From: Stenocarpella maydis
Taxonomy: Eukaryota > Ascomycota > Sordariomycetes > Diaporthales > Diaporthaceae
NCBI GenBank assembly: GCA_002270565.1
Contig: NQMI01000002.1
Location: 682,001-746,000 of the forward strand
Direction: 5' to 3'
DNA length: 64,000 nt
Below are positions 43,101-55,951 of this stretch, one piece after another. The first letter of the stretch is position 1. Each line of letters opens with the position of its first letter. Below the pieces are notes generated by a model, which searched no databases, had not been told where the DNA came from, and was given only the letters and a program-made list of their open reading frames with translations. The position numbers and the translations under genes are program-made.

Positions 43101-45019
43101 GCTCAGCCACCATCTTGTTGAGACGGTTCTCATCTCCGGGAACCCCACGGCTTCTAAGCTCGGAGGGCATCTCCGACATGGTGTTTCGGTGGCAAGCATG
43201 TCACTGGTGTGCGCATAAGGGCTTTCGAAATGCCCAGCTGGTCCTGTTCCTGACTGGTACGCAACACGTACCAAGTAGATAACAAATAAGCAGGCGTGTG
43301 GCACCAGATGTCGGTCGTCGGTCGTTCAAGCTTTAGCCTCAACAGGCCAGGCCCTTCTCCGCACTCTCGAGTTAGGCCACGCGACGTCTCCATCAGTCCC
43401 ACATGGAGTCATGCGATGAGCGGACGCAGACGACGAAAAGCGACAAGCGTGGTCGGAAGAGCATCGAGAAGCTGGCGGCCGCGGGACGAGCATGATCTAA
43501 CCGGAGGTTGCAGGGGGGGAGCGCAAACAAGCGCTTGAGTGGGAGAATCATTTCAGCAATTCCCTCATCGGGGGCTCCGTGCCTGCAGGCGTGATAATCC
43601 GTCGTGTTATAGTCGCCGAGGCGAAGGCAAAGAGAAAGGTGTGTGGGGTGGGGAGAGAATGGCACGGTGGGAATCTGGTGCCGTATCTTCGCCCCAAGGC
43701 TCTTCCTCCCTCGAAATCTTGTCATTAGCAAATCTGGGCAAATTGGATCACCATGTTTGTCGAGCATCATGGTCATGTCCACTGTGGGTGGAAGTCATCG
43801 AGTGACGGCGTGGACGCGGTGCGACTGGACTCGACTGGGGGGGGGGAAACATTTGAAGGCGTGGGGAGAAAAGGTCGTGCAACAAGGTGGGGGCAAGACC
43901 ATGCGGTGGCCAATGGCAGGCCGTCCCTCCCACACCTTGGAGATGGGGTAATGGAGGCTCACCCTTCAGCGTTGTACTATGTAATAAACGGTCGCAGCCG
44001 GCCTGCCCACCGTTACGTTCCAACCAGTTTATTAGCGGTACCCACACGTCAGCTGCAGCCAACCGTTACCGGCGACGGGGACGAGACGAATTTTGAGTTT
44101 CGGGACATATCGCACAAGTCCAAAAAAAAGAAAAAGCCGCCCAGTCAGTCTATTATCCCTTGGCCGTCAGCCTCGGGGGGAGAGGAGAGAGAACGTAGAA
44201 CAAAAAAGTCGACTAAGTATATTGGATGAGGTATTGCTGGGCCCAAGTGGAATAAACCGTGGATGCTCTACGCGCAAGGGTTGGTCTTGTTCTTGTTCTT
44301 GTCCCTCAAGGTCCAACAAATTGAGTTTACCTGTAAACGGTGCTGGAGGCCGCCGAAGGATCGAATCCCGTTGCGAAATCGCCAGCTCAAGATTGGGCAA
44401 TCTGGCGCCGTTCCCACGGCTTGTCGACGAACCAATGGGCCTGGACGTCCCGAGGACCCCCGACCTGCCAGGCTCTGCAAGGCGGCAGCACTGGAGCCTC
44501 GAGTGCGGGATGCAGTGTAGGTGGGCTGGACTAGATTACCAGCGAAGATGGCGTTGGGCATCCATGGGGCTGTGGCTGTCTTCGAATTAGAAGACTCAAG
44601 ACTGATTGCAGGGCGCGCGTGCCGTCGCTTCCTTGCAAAGGTCTGCATGTAGAGATTCCAATCAAAGTGCCCATCCTCCTCCCTCCCCCCAACGGCATGG
44701 AACAGGAGGCCCGTCTTCTGGAACATGGTTCACGGCAACTAACGTGAGGTTGGGCAGGGCTGGCAGGTCAGGCTGTGCCTGTGGGAGAGGGTGTGAGCGA
44801 GTTGGTATGTGAGCGAGTGATTGTGATAGAGAGAGAGAGTGTGTGTGTATGGTCTAGGTCTAATAAGCACCAGTGGAGGACACCCTCTCATCACCTCGCA
44901 ACCGTTGTCCCCGTTAATGGTCTAGTCTCCTGGTCTGGTGGGTGGCCTGACAGCCGACAGGTAGAAAGGTGAGTTTGCCATTTTTTATTCTTATTTTTTG
45001 ATCATACGCAGAGTTGGAC

Positions 45020-45043
45020 CATCTGCATCTGCATCTGCATCTG
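45020..45043. repeat. CATCTG microsatellite, four units
   Basis: Four exact tandem copies of CATCTG in non-coding sequence. Confidence 0.85.
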
Positions 45044-46071
45044 TCGCACCGCGATTGCTCTCCAGAGGGCCAGAGGGGTCTCAGTCGGCGCAGGTGATTT
45101 GAGGTAGGGTCAGGCGTCGCGAGGACGGGTCGGCAAGAAGCAGCACATGAGCTGAAGAGCACACTGCGACGCTGTGCGGGCACTTCCAAGTCATGTCGTT
45201 GGCAGCTGGTGGGCCTGACGCTGGCCCTGAGTGGTTGGCTCCTCATGCGGCTTAATATGGCGACGGGGGTCTCCCCCGCCCCAGCTGGCTTCGCGTAACG
45301 GGCTTCCCCGTGCTCGGGTACAGGTACAGTCAGACTGACAGATAGCCAGCTCGCCAGTCGGTCAGTTCAGTCTAGTGTAGGAACCGTTCGGTTTCTCGTC
45401 GTCGTTAGGGTGGGGTGTTGGTTTGGAAGGGAGATTTGGGGATGGGGAAGGGGGGCGGTCATGAGAATGAGCAGGGTCCCCGGATGTTCTGGCAATTGTT
45501 TCGTTTGAAAGTCAGTGTTGGCCTGGGCGCTCTACTCTACCCAGCACCCTGCAATATACCCAAGAACTAAATACAGTCAATATACACGGTTTTCATGCTG
45601 GAGGGGGAGGGCATGAGATGTATTGATTGCATGAAGGTACTAAAATGGGGCTGGCTTACCAGGTGCGCTGGACACTTTTACCCGATGAAAGGAAAAGGGA
45701 GGTGGGAAATGCATAATACGCGGCTGTTATTCGACTCGACCATGAGGCTTAACTGGAGCTTAGAAGCGGGAGACGTCAAGTCTTGTTCCGATTCCACACA
45801 GGGCTGGGCACACACAGTTGAGCATGTTTTGTTGCCTTGTTATTTATTATTAATCGTCGCAATCCGGGTCTCTGTTGCAATCCTGCTTGCCATTGGAATT
45901 TTGGTCTACGACTCAGTAGGCCGCGGGTCTGGCGAGCCGTCCATACCCACTTTTGATTTCCACCCAACCCTCCCGAGGCACCTGGAATACCCACTCACAA
46001 GGTTTCTCTTCTCCAGGGGAACGGAACGAACCTACAGTATGCCACACGAGAGCACGCACAGCTTCAGCCCG

Positions 46072-46098
46072 GCCCAGCCCAGCCCAGCCCAGCCCAGC
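46072..46098. repeat. AGCCC tandem repeat
   Basis: About five tandem units of AGCCC. The same pentamer repeat occurs upstream of atp23 at 921-940. Confidence 0.75.
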
Positions 46099-46800
46099 AC
46101 TTGAATCAGCAAGCAGAGTACGGAAGCACGGGGAGTACATAGAGCTTGGGAGGGCCGGTGTGACCTCCCCGAGCCCGAGGCCACACTGCATTCCTCTCCA
46201 CCCTCTGCCCTGCGGTGTCTGAATCATTTGCTTTATGCAGGAGTATGCCCGTGTCTACACTGTACAGCAGGGCCAGCTGCTGCCCACCTGTGCGTGCGCG
46301 TGTCCACTGTGTGTGCGCGTGTGTGCCTGTGTTCGCGCCGTACTGCCGTGCTGCAGTCCACATTTATGACTCCGTCCTCTATACTACCATACCGGAGAGC
46401 GCCAATGAGCCCAGCAACAGGACGACGACGGAGTCGGCAGGCAGGCAGGCAGGCACACTCGAGAGAAATGCACAGACGGGACAGCCCCAGCCTGGGTCCG
46501 TCCCATCCCATCCCATCATCAGCTGCGAAATGATGCCAGAATCAGCCCAAATCCTCTCTCCCCTTCCAATCTCTCAATGACCTGGCACATGGCGTGTAGT
46601 AGTGACTATAGTCAACTGTTTGTCCTCTGTCAGTTAGGTACCCGTACCAAGCAAGAGAGAAAGAAGCCCCCCGGGGGGGGGTGTGGGTAGACCTCAGTGA
46701 TGCAGTGAGTGATGGAGAGGGCGTTGTGGGCGTCGTGGGTGACGTGTGCCACTAAGGAAGTTGGACTCACTTTTTTGCCTTTGCTTTTTTGATGAGACCC

Positions 46801-48863
46801 CACGGCCTCTCAGCCTCAAAGTTTGGGCGATGCCCTGATAGCCCAGACCGACTCGATTTTAGACTAGATAGATTCGGCCCTCTCGTTGCTCATTGTGCAG
46901 CAGTAGCGGCCAAGCAGCAGCGAGCAGCCAGCAGCAGTCTTGCGCTCTCTCTCACTCATCCCCCTGTGCCTGCCAGCCAGCCCTGCAAGCCTGCGCATTT
47001 CGCACGCAGGCACCTCGCACTGCAACTCGGAATACAACCGTACCCAACAAAACTAAACTAAACTTCGACCCTCGCCTTTCCCTGACAAACCCTCCCCCCT
47101 TCTCCAATCTATACCTGACCGACACCACCTCGCCCACTGGCCGCGCGCGCCCGTCCCACCTCCCTTGTCCCGCCAATCTAATTGCTTGTCTTGTCTTGTC
47201 GACCAGCCAGGCCTGCCTGACCCGGCCCAGCTTGGTGGCCAACACCAGACGCCAACGGCCAGCTCCCTGTCGTTGTTTGCCTGCTCCGCCTTGTTTCTTC
47301 GGGTTACCTTGGCTGCCAGCTTTGACGACCATTGCGAGCCAGCCAGAAACCAAACCTGCCGACTCCCAGCTCGGGATACGGAGCAACGCACAAGGAAGAA
47401 GCACCAGAACAGACAGACCGAGTGCATTGCATTGGGAGGCGCCGTTGCATTTGCCCTCTCCAAGACGATCCACCCAGAGCCTCGCCTCGCCTCGCCCTGC
47501 CCTGCTGGCCGGCCTGCTCTGCCTGCTCTCCCTGTTCTGCCTGCCTGCTCTGCCTCCCTCCACCTCCCGAGCTTGCTGATCAACCTTCTTGATCCCGACC
47601 TCGCCGGCCCTGTCAATCAAGTCAGCCAGCCACCCAGCCAGCCAGCCTCCCAAGGCACGGTGTCAAGTCAGCCAAGGCTCCATTCCATCATTCTACTATC
47701 TCCGACTTGACGAGGCAAGACATTTGTGTCCCCGCGCGAATTGCCATCCTCACGTAGCGCAGTATAGCGCAACGTAACCCATCACATCAGAAACGAATCC
47801 CTACCCTCACATCATATTCGGTCTGAAGCGCCCTCCGCAAACACGGTTGGGTGGGCACACGTTGGGTCCTGTTGGATCGCATTGGACCGTGACTAGACGT
47901 CTCCCAACTTTCGGCCCCACGACAAACACACAAAAAAAAAGGCGCTGGTGCATTAGTCGGTCGTCTGTCGGTGTCAGAGTCAGTGTCAGAGGGCAGCGCA
48001 CAGTTCATCATCTGGTGGTACTACTCTGTCGGCTCGGGTCTGGCTCGTCTGGGTGCTGGTCTGGAACAAGAGCAACGAGGCGCCCATCCCTCCCGACCCC
48101 AGATCGAATCCCCCTCACCAGGGGGCCCGTGGACAAAGCACCCATCACCTCCCTCTCTTCCCTCCCCCCATCATCCTTGCCGCCCGGCGTGTTCCCCCGG
48201 TTTTTACTCCCAGCAGTTTGTTTGCCCCGCCCAGCCTGTCGCTTTTGGGACTGGACTTGGGGGCCCGGTCACGCGCCAAGCATTTCCCCATATCATTAAG
48301 AGGCTCTGTTTCGCCGCATTCCTAGGGCTTGGGGCTCTGCGGGCTGCTTCGTTCACACCGTCCTGGACACCTCCACTTCCCAGCCTTCTCGCCTTACCCG
48401 TCGTCCTCACGGCCTACCGCTGCCTGGGCCACAACACCCACCCGACTCTCTCTTGGATGACCACGACCCCCGCGCAACAAAGGCGTACTCGCCCATTGTA
48501 CTAGCATCCGCCTTGCCGGTTTCGTACCAACAGGCGCAAAGGGGCCAAGGAGACCGCCAGTGGAGAAGGAGAGACACACAACGCGCCCACACACATCCCC
48601 GCAAACACACGCCCTTGCACGCGCAGACAGGAGGGCACAAGAGCTAGGAAGGCACTTCGCGAAAGTGGGCCTGGCCACCGTGTGAGGGACTGCTTGCTTG
48701 CAGTGGCAGGGTACTTGCTGGCGCCCGCACAGGGACGACGCAACCAATCCCCGGAGCCTTGCGCCGACGGCCCTTCCATCTGCCCCGGCCTTGTGACCCA
48801 GCCTCCTCCTCTCATGGCGAGTTGACCACACACGTACGCAAAGCTGCGAGCACACCTGAAGCA
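46801..48863 (+). promoter_or_regulatory. Long C/T-rich upstream region of the zinc-finger gene
   Basis: About 2 kb dominated on the plus strand by C and T with repeated CCAGCC, CCTGC and CCCTC words, for example around 47205-47660. Such tracts are typical of promoters and long 5' leaders of mould regulatory genes. A 228-codon frame (46893-47579) is low complexity and treated as non-coding. Several short upstream ATGs would precede the main start if this is transcribed. Confidence 0.45.
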
Positions 48864-50457
48864 ATGACTACGGCCGCTGCCCCGGCTTCTGCCCACGACG
48901 TATACGACCCGGATGCTGTGGTGCCTCGGAATAGCCCCTTGCTGGTCCCGAAAAAGGTAACCTTCCGACCAAGCATAAGTCCTCCACCAGACATTCCGCT
49001 GGTTCAAGTCAGTCCACCTCCCAGTCCTGGTAGCAGGAAAACTAAGCGTCGACACAAGGTCCGTCCAAGCCAGGGCGATGCAGTCCTGATTGGAATCATG
49101 GATAATGGAAGGCATCCGGACATCGCTACCATGGCTGGTCAAGAGCCGTTGCCGAGCGATTCGGAGGAGATCTCTAGCAGTCCCGACACGGACAGCTCGA
49201 TGGACGAGTCGGAAATCATGGTCGATGCCGAAGACATAGGCGCCAAGGTGGTCGACAAGGCACCAGCGCGTGGCAGTGAAAAGGGTGGTCCCCAGCCAGG
49301 CTCTCCTGCCGACCTTCAGACGCTGGCCGGAGGTGCCCTGGCGGCTCTGGCCCTGGGCGACCACAAGTCACCCAGCGAGGACGGACGGACCTCAACCACA
49401 GTCGGGGACACGGATACAGAGGCATCGCGACCTTCAGACTCGTCGCCTCCTCCCGCCATCCCACGGCCCGAGACAGCCATCCGGAGGGATGACAGGCCAC
49501 AGCCCGTCATCCCAGCACCCTACAGTCCTACCGACTACTACTCGCCGCGCACCGGAACCTTCACGTCGCCCACGGGCAGTCTCGCGGGCCACGGTCCTGG
49601 CGAGCTGCCACCGATTCAAAATACCTCGCCGAGGTCAGAGTCGAACGCTGGGGTTGCGCTTCCGTCCATCAGAGACCAGTTGGGGCCCGAGGCACTATCT
49701 CCTTCATCGTTTCAGCAATCTCCTCCCGCCTTGCCTGGTCCCGGTATGACTCGGCTACCGTCCATAAGCCATGCCTCCCCACCCATTTCACCGCACGAGA
49801 TATACGGCCGCGACCCCCGCTCGCCGCACTCTGTTTTGTTACCACCCAGTCCATACTATCCTTTTCCTCCGGGCGGTATGACGCACCGACCTAGCATTGA
49901 CTACAACAGCGGTAGCACGCCAAGCACCGACCACTCTGCTTCTACACCTGCGACTTCGACGCATTCAGTTGCTGACAGGATGAGCCTGGACGGTATGGCC
50001 TTCTCAAATCCTCAAGATGTTGGCCAGTACGTCTGTAAATTTGAGGGGTGCAGAGCCCCTCCATTCCAAACACAGTACCTTTTGAATTCGCATGCGAACG
50101 TCCATTCTCAATCCCGGCCGCATTATTGTCCGGTAAAGGGTTGTCCTCGGTCTGAGGGCGGCAAGGGTTTTAAGCGGAAGAACGAAATGATCCGTCATGG
50201 GCTCGTCCACGAGTCTCCGGGATATGTCTGTCCGTTTTGCCCGGACCGGGAACACAAATATCCCAGGCCGGACAACTTGCAGAGGTTTGTGCTACCCCAA
50301 ATGCATTCAGAATCAATCAGTTTGCTCACAAAAGTGTAGACACGTTCGAGTTCACCACGTGGACAAGGACAAGGACGATCCGGAACTACGCGACGTTCTA
50401 TCCCAGAGACCAGATGGCCCGAGCCGTGGTCGAAGGCGAAGAGGCGGACCGATTTGA
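48864..50457 (+). CDS. C2H2 zinc-finger protein, probable transcription factor
   Basis: Exons are 48864-50284 and 50340-50457 (intron GTTTGT...GTGTAG, phase 2), giving 512 residues. The first 380 residues are disordered, rich in Ser, Pro and Asp, with SPPPSPGS, SSPDTDSSMDES and a KTKRRHK basic cluster. Three C2H2 fingers are near the C-terminus: residues 391-414 (CKFEGC...HANVH), 422-449 (CPVKGC...HGLVH) and 456-479 (CPFC...HVRVH). The third is split by the intron. It ends in the basic tail RGRRRRGGP. The splice is strongly supported because it rebuilds LQRHVRVHH. An in-frame ATG at 48759 would add 35 residues. Probably nuclear and DNA-binding; the orthologue and targets are unknown. Confidence 0.88.
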
Positions 50458-51529
50458 TCCGCCTGAAAACACAACAGCCTGCTTATCCATAAACATTCTA
50501 TTCATGTTCAATTCATCCTTCTTTTGCACATATTCGACACTTTGACGATACCCAAAATCCCCACGCGGCTTCGTACAACGACGGCTGACAACATTTACTT
50601 CTCGCTCGCTGTAAATATTTTTCGGCTTCACTTTTCCCTTTGTGTCTTTTGAAATTTCCGTGAGGAACGACAGCACAACCCTGGGGGTAGTCTTCTGAAA
50701 CAGGCCGTGCCAATCCGATTGCTGTGGGGCAGCTTCTGGCGTTGACTGTTTTTTCAAGAGGCGGCTCTGAAAATGGGGCGGGGAGGGATGATTCTTTTCG
50801 CAGGCGGAGCTTCAACTACCCGTGTGGTACTCTTGAGGCAATGATACTACTTGAGCCGGCAGGGATACGGAACTATGTTCCATTAAGCAAACCTTTTTGG
50901 GATCCGAAGTTTTAACAAGATGGTGGGTTTCCAGAGCTCCTCTCGGCGGAGAAGGATTGCAATGTGTAGAGCAGACAACATTAAGCTAGCTGAATGCCTT
51001 GACCGCTTTACCTTGCAGAGACGTGGCTTGAGATGATGCTATGGCTGCGTGAACCCCGATTGATGCGAAGAAATTGACTGCCTGGCCCTTGACAGAGAAT
51101 GCATCTGCGTGGGCAGAAGGACGAACCCGCGCTGTAGCCAGGCCACCATGATGATTTCCGCTGAAAACAAACGTACACCGATTTATTATAAACCGGTGAA
51201 TCAAGAAAGAGGTGCGTTCATCCAAAACGCGCCGCGGATGAACAAGCCAAGGATGCTCTAACGTGATAATATATTGGCAGGACGAGGCGGCACACAAACA
51301 GAAGGAGCCAGTTCTCATCAAAGAGAAGATCACCAAGGCAAACAAACTCCCATCCTATGCCCATATACGTATATGAAGGTGCAAATGAAGGGAAAGGAAA
51401 AAAAGAACACAACGAAATCAGACAAGCGACAAAAAACCGAGCGCCCAGTCACAGGAAGCAACCCCCTCCCGGCCCCCCGGGGGGGACCACCAAGCTATAA
51501 GAAAAGAAAACCGGCCCGCCTCCCCGCCC
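50458..51529. other. Convergent intergenic region, zinc-finger gene / palB
   Basis: About 1.1 kb between two 3' ends. AT content is higher than in the genes and there is a C/G-run CCCCGGGGGGGA near 51476-51487. No gene was recognised. Confidence 0.4.
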
Positions 51530-54500
51530 TTAGTCGTTCACGCTCTCCCAAGGGCCGACGCCGATCCTCCCGTCGCTCAGGACATCGACCTGGATGCCCT
51601 GGCCCTCGCGGTGCACGCCCATCTGCTCGACGACGAGCCACAGCCCCCCCGAGCGCCGCGCCTCGTCCGGGTCCAGGTCCACGTCGCCCGTGCGCAGGCC
51701 CATGCTCGCGTCAGCGAACTCGCCCTCGGCCGTGACGGCGGCGGCGCGGGCGCGGGGGCCCTTGCCGTACTCGAAGGACACGCGCACGCTGCAGGGGATG
51801 CTGATGGGGCTCGCGGTGCCCGAGGACGCCCCCGGCGGGGGGGCCTGGTGCTGCTGCTGCTGCTGGTGGTGGTATTGCTCGGCGCCGGTGCTGGGGATCG
51901 CGGGCGCGGCTGTTGCTGCTGCTGCTGCGGAGCCGCCCAGGGAGGAGGGGAGCCCGGCCAGCGAGGAGGTGGGCGCGGGGCCCGAGGGCCCACCGTCGAG
52001 GGTCCCCGAGCGGGCGACGACGCTCACCCGCGTGAGGCGGGAGATTGTGAGGCGGGCGCGCTGGCGCTCGCTCTCGCCCTCGCGGAAGACGACGGGGTCG
52101 AGTTCGGAGCGGAGGCGGCCCGCCGCGTCGGAGAGCACCGGGCGCAGCTGGACGGGGGCGTCGGAGCCGACGCGGAGGGCGAACCCCGCGAGCTGGCCCG
52201 GCTCAAAGGTCGACGCGACGACGGTGTAGGTGCCCGCGTCGACGGTCTGCGGGCTGCGGACTTCGGCGAGGGCGCAGCCCCGTCGGTACTCGCCCGACGA
52301 GCAGACGATGTCGCGGACAGTGAGGGCGGTGACGCGCCTCCCGCCCTGCGACCACACCAGGTCCACGTGCACGGGGACGTCGTCGGCGTCCGTGGCGAGG
52401 TGGAGGGAGATCGGGGTCGGCTCCGGGACGACGAGGGCGAACTGGGGGTTGTGGAAGAAGGAGATAGTGCGGGCGTTGCCGCCCGCCGTGCGCCGCGTCC
52501 ACGCCGACTCGAGCTCCGTGTAGTGCCGGAGCGGCGGCGTGGCCGGGTTGATGCTCAGGGGCGAGCGGCTGAAGAAGGACAGCGTGGACGGGTACTTTGG
52601 CAGCGGGAGGCCCTCCTGCGCCACCACGACCGTGTAGGCGGTGCCGGCCTGCGCCTCGAACCGGAGGAGGGTCTGCGGGCTGTCAACGAAGGGGGACTGC
52701 TGCGCCGGCCTGTCCGGGAGCTGCACGCAGTGGCCGTCGGCGCTGTCGAAGAGGTAAATGGACATGAAGCCGAGGCTATAGGACCCGGAGTTGTTGGGCT
52801 GCCGCGTGTGCCGGCTTCGCGCGATGGGAAGCTCGGCGTCCTGGAAGTGCCGCGAGAGGAGGATCCACACCGCGCCCGACGTCGGGGACGTGAACGAGTA
52901 CTGCGGGTTGTGCGCAAACGAGCGCTGCATCGCGCGGCTGGGGAGCGTCCACGTGAAGTGGTGGTCCTGGCGGTCGGTGAACAGGCTCGGGTTCCAGTTG
53001 AGGTAGAGCGACTCGAAGTTCTGGACCACGTCCTCGATGGAGATCCAAAAGGTCCCCGTCAGGTCGGCGTACGGCGAGGGCGATGTGGCGTCTGAGTTTG
53101 AGCGCTGGGCCGGGCGAGACAGAGTCGGCGACGGCGGGGGATAGGCCTCGGCGTCGACCGTGGTGGTTGAGCCGAAACCTTTCCAGACGAGGCCATCACA
53201 CCATGGGTTCTTCAGGAGCATCCGGCGCTCGCCCGAGGCCTGGACCTTGAGGTCCATGACGGCGTAGTCATGCTCGCCCGCCAGGCCGAGCGTCTCTTCC
53301 TCCTGGCGGGAGAGGCGCCCTGTGCCCAGAGTGACTACCACGTCTCCGTACTCAAATGCATTCCTGATGCGCTTCCAAGTCTGGTCAAGCTCAATATCGT
53401 CGCTGCATAGACTCGTATCAGCACTTGGACTCCACTGGCACCTGGACCTCGTGGACTTTACCTCTGCAGGAAGATCTGTTCCGGTATCCACCCCGTGAGC
53501 ACCCAGAGATCTGTGCCAGAATTACTGCCCGGGAAGTCGTAACCTCCGCGTACCTTCAAGTAAGCCTTTTCCATAAGGGCGGGCCACAGAAGCTCTGGGT
53601 TCCTCCGGTCAACGACGAAGAATGTCCGAGAGGCCTTGGAAGTCGGCAGGCGATCGTCGACGACCACCTCGCGGAAACAACCGTTGAAGTTGAGGCGGAA
53701 CATGTACTTTCCATTCTGCGAGGCTATAGGCCTGCCCTTGGCGTAGTCGAAGGGGTGCAGAAGCGTCGGTAGAAGCTTGCGCGTTGTCAGTAGAGAAGTC
53801 CATCGACAGATAACCTCTAGGCGGGCTTACCGAGTCCTTCTGATTGGGATTCAGATGGCGCATCACCGCACATAGACTGGCTACCACAGAACAGTCTGTC
53901 GTGATGTCCTGCACGAGGTCGCTGTTCGTCTTGGCCACCATGATGTTCTCGAACAACTCCGGGCCCGAGTCGTTGAAGATCTCGGCTGGACGCTTCCAGC
54001 CATCGAAGATTTCATTCTGCTTCTTGGAGAAGGAGAACTCCGAGGGGTCACTTTTCCGAGGATGATTAGATGATTAGACAATTCACGCATCTTCAAGAAG
54101 GGAAAAGAGAGACGGTGGCGGGCGCAAACTCACGTGAAGAGAGGCTCGTCCAGCTTCTTGCTCCGGAAGACGGCCGGGTCAGGATCAGCCTCCCAGGGCG
54201 GGAAGACGCTGCCGTGCAACTTGGAGGACCGCCACAGGATGGTCTTCTCGGCCGTCGGGAGCTCGCGGCTCTGGCGAGGGCCCCTGGGCCTCGGGGCCTT
54301 GGGCTGCGGTGCGGCGGCGGGGCCCGAGGTCTTGAGGGCCTCGGCCAGTGCGATGAGATCCCGGCACTTGGCCTTGAGGCGGGACTTTTCAGCAGCCGTG
54401 GCGGCCTCCTTGACGGCCTTCATGTACAGCTCGGCTGCCTGGATGGCGTTCTTGAAGGCCGCCTGGCCGGATGTCCGGCTGATCTTGGCCTCATATTCCT

Positions 54501-54581
54501 GCATCCCACGTCGGTCAGCGGCGGGGGCTCCTGTGGTACGGGAGGGGGTGTCAAAGAGCTTACTCTAGCCTGGGCCTCCAT
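51530..54581 (-). CDS. palB: Calpain-like cysteine protease PalB/RIM13
   Basis: PalB/RIM13 acts with ESCRT-III in ambient-pH signalling, cleaving the transcription factor PacC/RIM101 on endosomal membranes. Exons are 54564-54581, 54134-54498, 53831-54050, 53462-53775 and 51530-53402, giving 929 residues. The first exon is only 18 bases. An MIT-type helical region (about 10-75, AAFKNAIQAAELYMKAVKEA) would bind ESCRT-III. The calpain core has Cys181 (QDITTDCSVVASLCA), His350 (GEHDYAVMDLK) and Asn371 (LLKNPWCDGLVWK), the complete catalytic triad. Two beta-rich C-terminal domains follow, with a Gln/His/Pro-rich linker near residues 840-860. The long antisense frames over exon 5 are GC-bias shadows. 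Identification is firm. Confidence 0.94.
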
Positions 54582-55951
54582 GGCGATAGCACTGTTGGAA
54601 GCCAGACAGCAAAACGATGGGTACACAGCGACTAGTCATACATAAGGCACGGAGGACTTGAGTCTCCATTCATGGCCACGCTGGCCGGAGACTCGAGATG
54701 GCAGGATCAAGGAAACGCTTGGCGGTGACGGCGGCGGGTTGTGGTGACCTCAGAGGACATGGCAACATGCTCGATATCTTTCTTAGGCTTTCTTGACGGG
54801 TGCAGGACAGGTGGATCCCGCACGCAGATGACGAGGTCTGGCCAAGCGGATCCAAAAGAGAAGCAACCGGAACCAAGACGGCGGTTTCAAGAGGCGGCAG
54901 ACATGACGGTGCAAATAGAGTCAGCCGAGAGACGCCTGCGCATGTCTCGATATCCAAGCGCAGCACTGCTGAGTGGTCCCGGTAGTGCGAGAAATGCCCC
55001 GGACGGTGGACAGGGCATGTGAGTGTGGCAGAGATCGGATCGGTACAGCGGATGAGAGCTCCACCCCGGCCTGGCTCGCCAGGACCAAGACAGCTGGGTA
55101 GTATAGACAGAGCTTGGTACCGCCGACTCCTGAGGACTTGGTAGAGTCTATTTCCCATTTCAATACTGATGAAATCGCGCCAAGTTCGAAGCGTGTCTGG
55201 GGGACACACTTTGTCTATCTTTAGACTCCTGTGCAATCAACCTTGCTCCTGCCAAGCCAAGTCTTGATGCTCAAGGGTTGAACCCTCGCCAGTCACCAGC
55301 GGGAAGGGGGGGGGGTTCTGGTTTCTCAGAAGATGGTAATTTATCTGCTCTTATCTGTATCTACATATATCTATACATATATATGCTGCTGTTGAGGGCC
55401 TCTTGCTGTTTGCAACCTTTCTTTTCAACAGGCCGGATTCGGGTCAGGCCCCTGACTCTCTCAGCCTTACTCCGTATTTTGTCCAGGCCATGTCAGCCCG
55501 CACTAGGGAAGAGATCGGATGGACACATAATAATGCACATAGTGAGCGCCGTCTGGCCGATGTCACCTGCCGCATGCACGGACGGTGAGCGGCAGGCCGG
55601 CTCCAGCTCCACATAGGGACCGAGGTCCAAGGTTATCACCGATAACGCCTTCGGCTTGACCACCACGCCGGCTACGCTTTTCTGCCCCTCCTCGTCCTTC
55701 TCCATGCCTACGTCCGTCGCATCAGAGGCGCCTAGTTTTATCGTATCTCTCATGTGCCGCGTAAAGATTTGTTTACCTTTCCATGGGATAGAACTTTACG
55801 CATTTGATTCCCCCAAGCCCGTGTTCGGCGACATAGAGACGGCGGGCTCATAAACGGCTTGCGCCTCGGTCCATCCAGGTGACCACTCCACCTTTCCCGC
55901 GGCCTTCTTCTCTGCAACGAAGCCCGGTCCTCTCCCGATACCACACAAATC
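54582..55951. promoter_or_regulatory. Divergent region, palB / peroxisomal carrier
   Basis: About 1.4 kb. It has a G-run near 55306 and an AT-rich TATATATC-like stretch at about 55362-55385. A 188-codon minus-strand frame (54670-55236) has no recognised domain and is not called. Confidence 0.4.

Larger units (their letters stand above)
40150..46800. other. Gene-poor, partly low-complexity region
   Basis: About 6.6 kb with only short open frames lacking domains. It contains an A/T-rich stretch near 41040-41160, poly-A blocks at about 42846-42870, G-runs near 42745, 43838 and 46672, a GA/GT tract near 44829-44850, CATCTG repeats at 45020-45043 and an AGCCC repeat near 46072-46098. No intact transposase or reverse transcriptase frame is visible. 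Decayed mobile DNA is possible. Confidence 0.5.

Noticed and set aside
44350..44375. tRNA T-arm-like GGATCGAATCCC
   Set aside because: No acceptor stem, D arm or anticodon arm could be built around it.
46893..47579. 228-codon frame in the C/T-rich leader
   Set aside because: Composed of Pro/Ser/Leu/Cys low-complexity sequence that follows directly from the pyrimidine tract.
48501..49364. 287-codon minus-strand frame
   Set aside because: Overlaps the start of the zinc-finger gene and its leader in antisense with no recognisable protein features.
51611..53095. 494-codon plus-strand open frame
   Set aside because: It is antisense to the well-supported palB exon 5 and has repetitive Gly/Ala/Arg/Val composition without domains.
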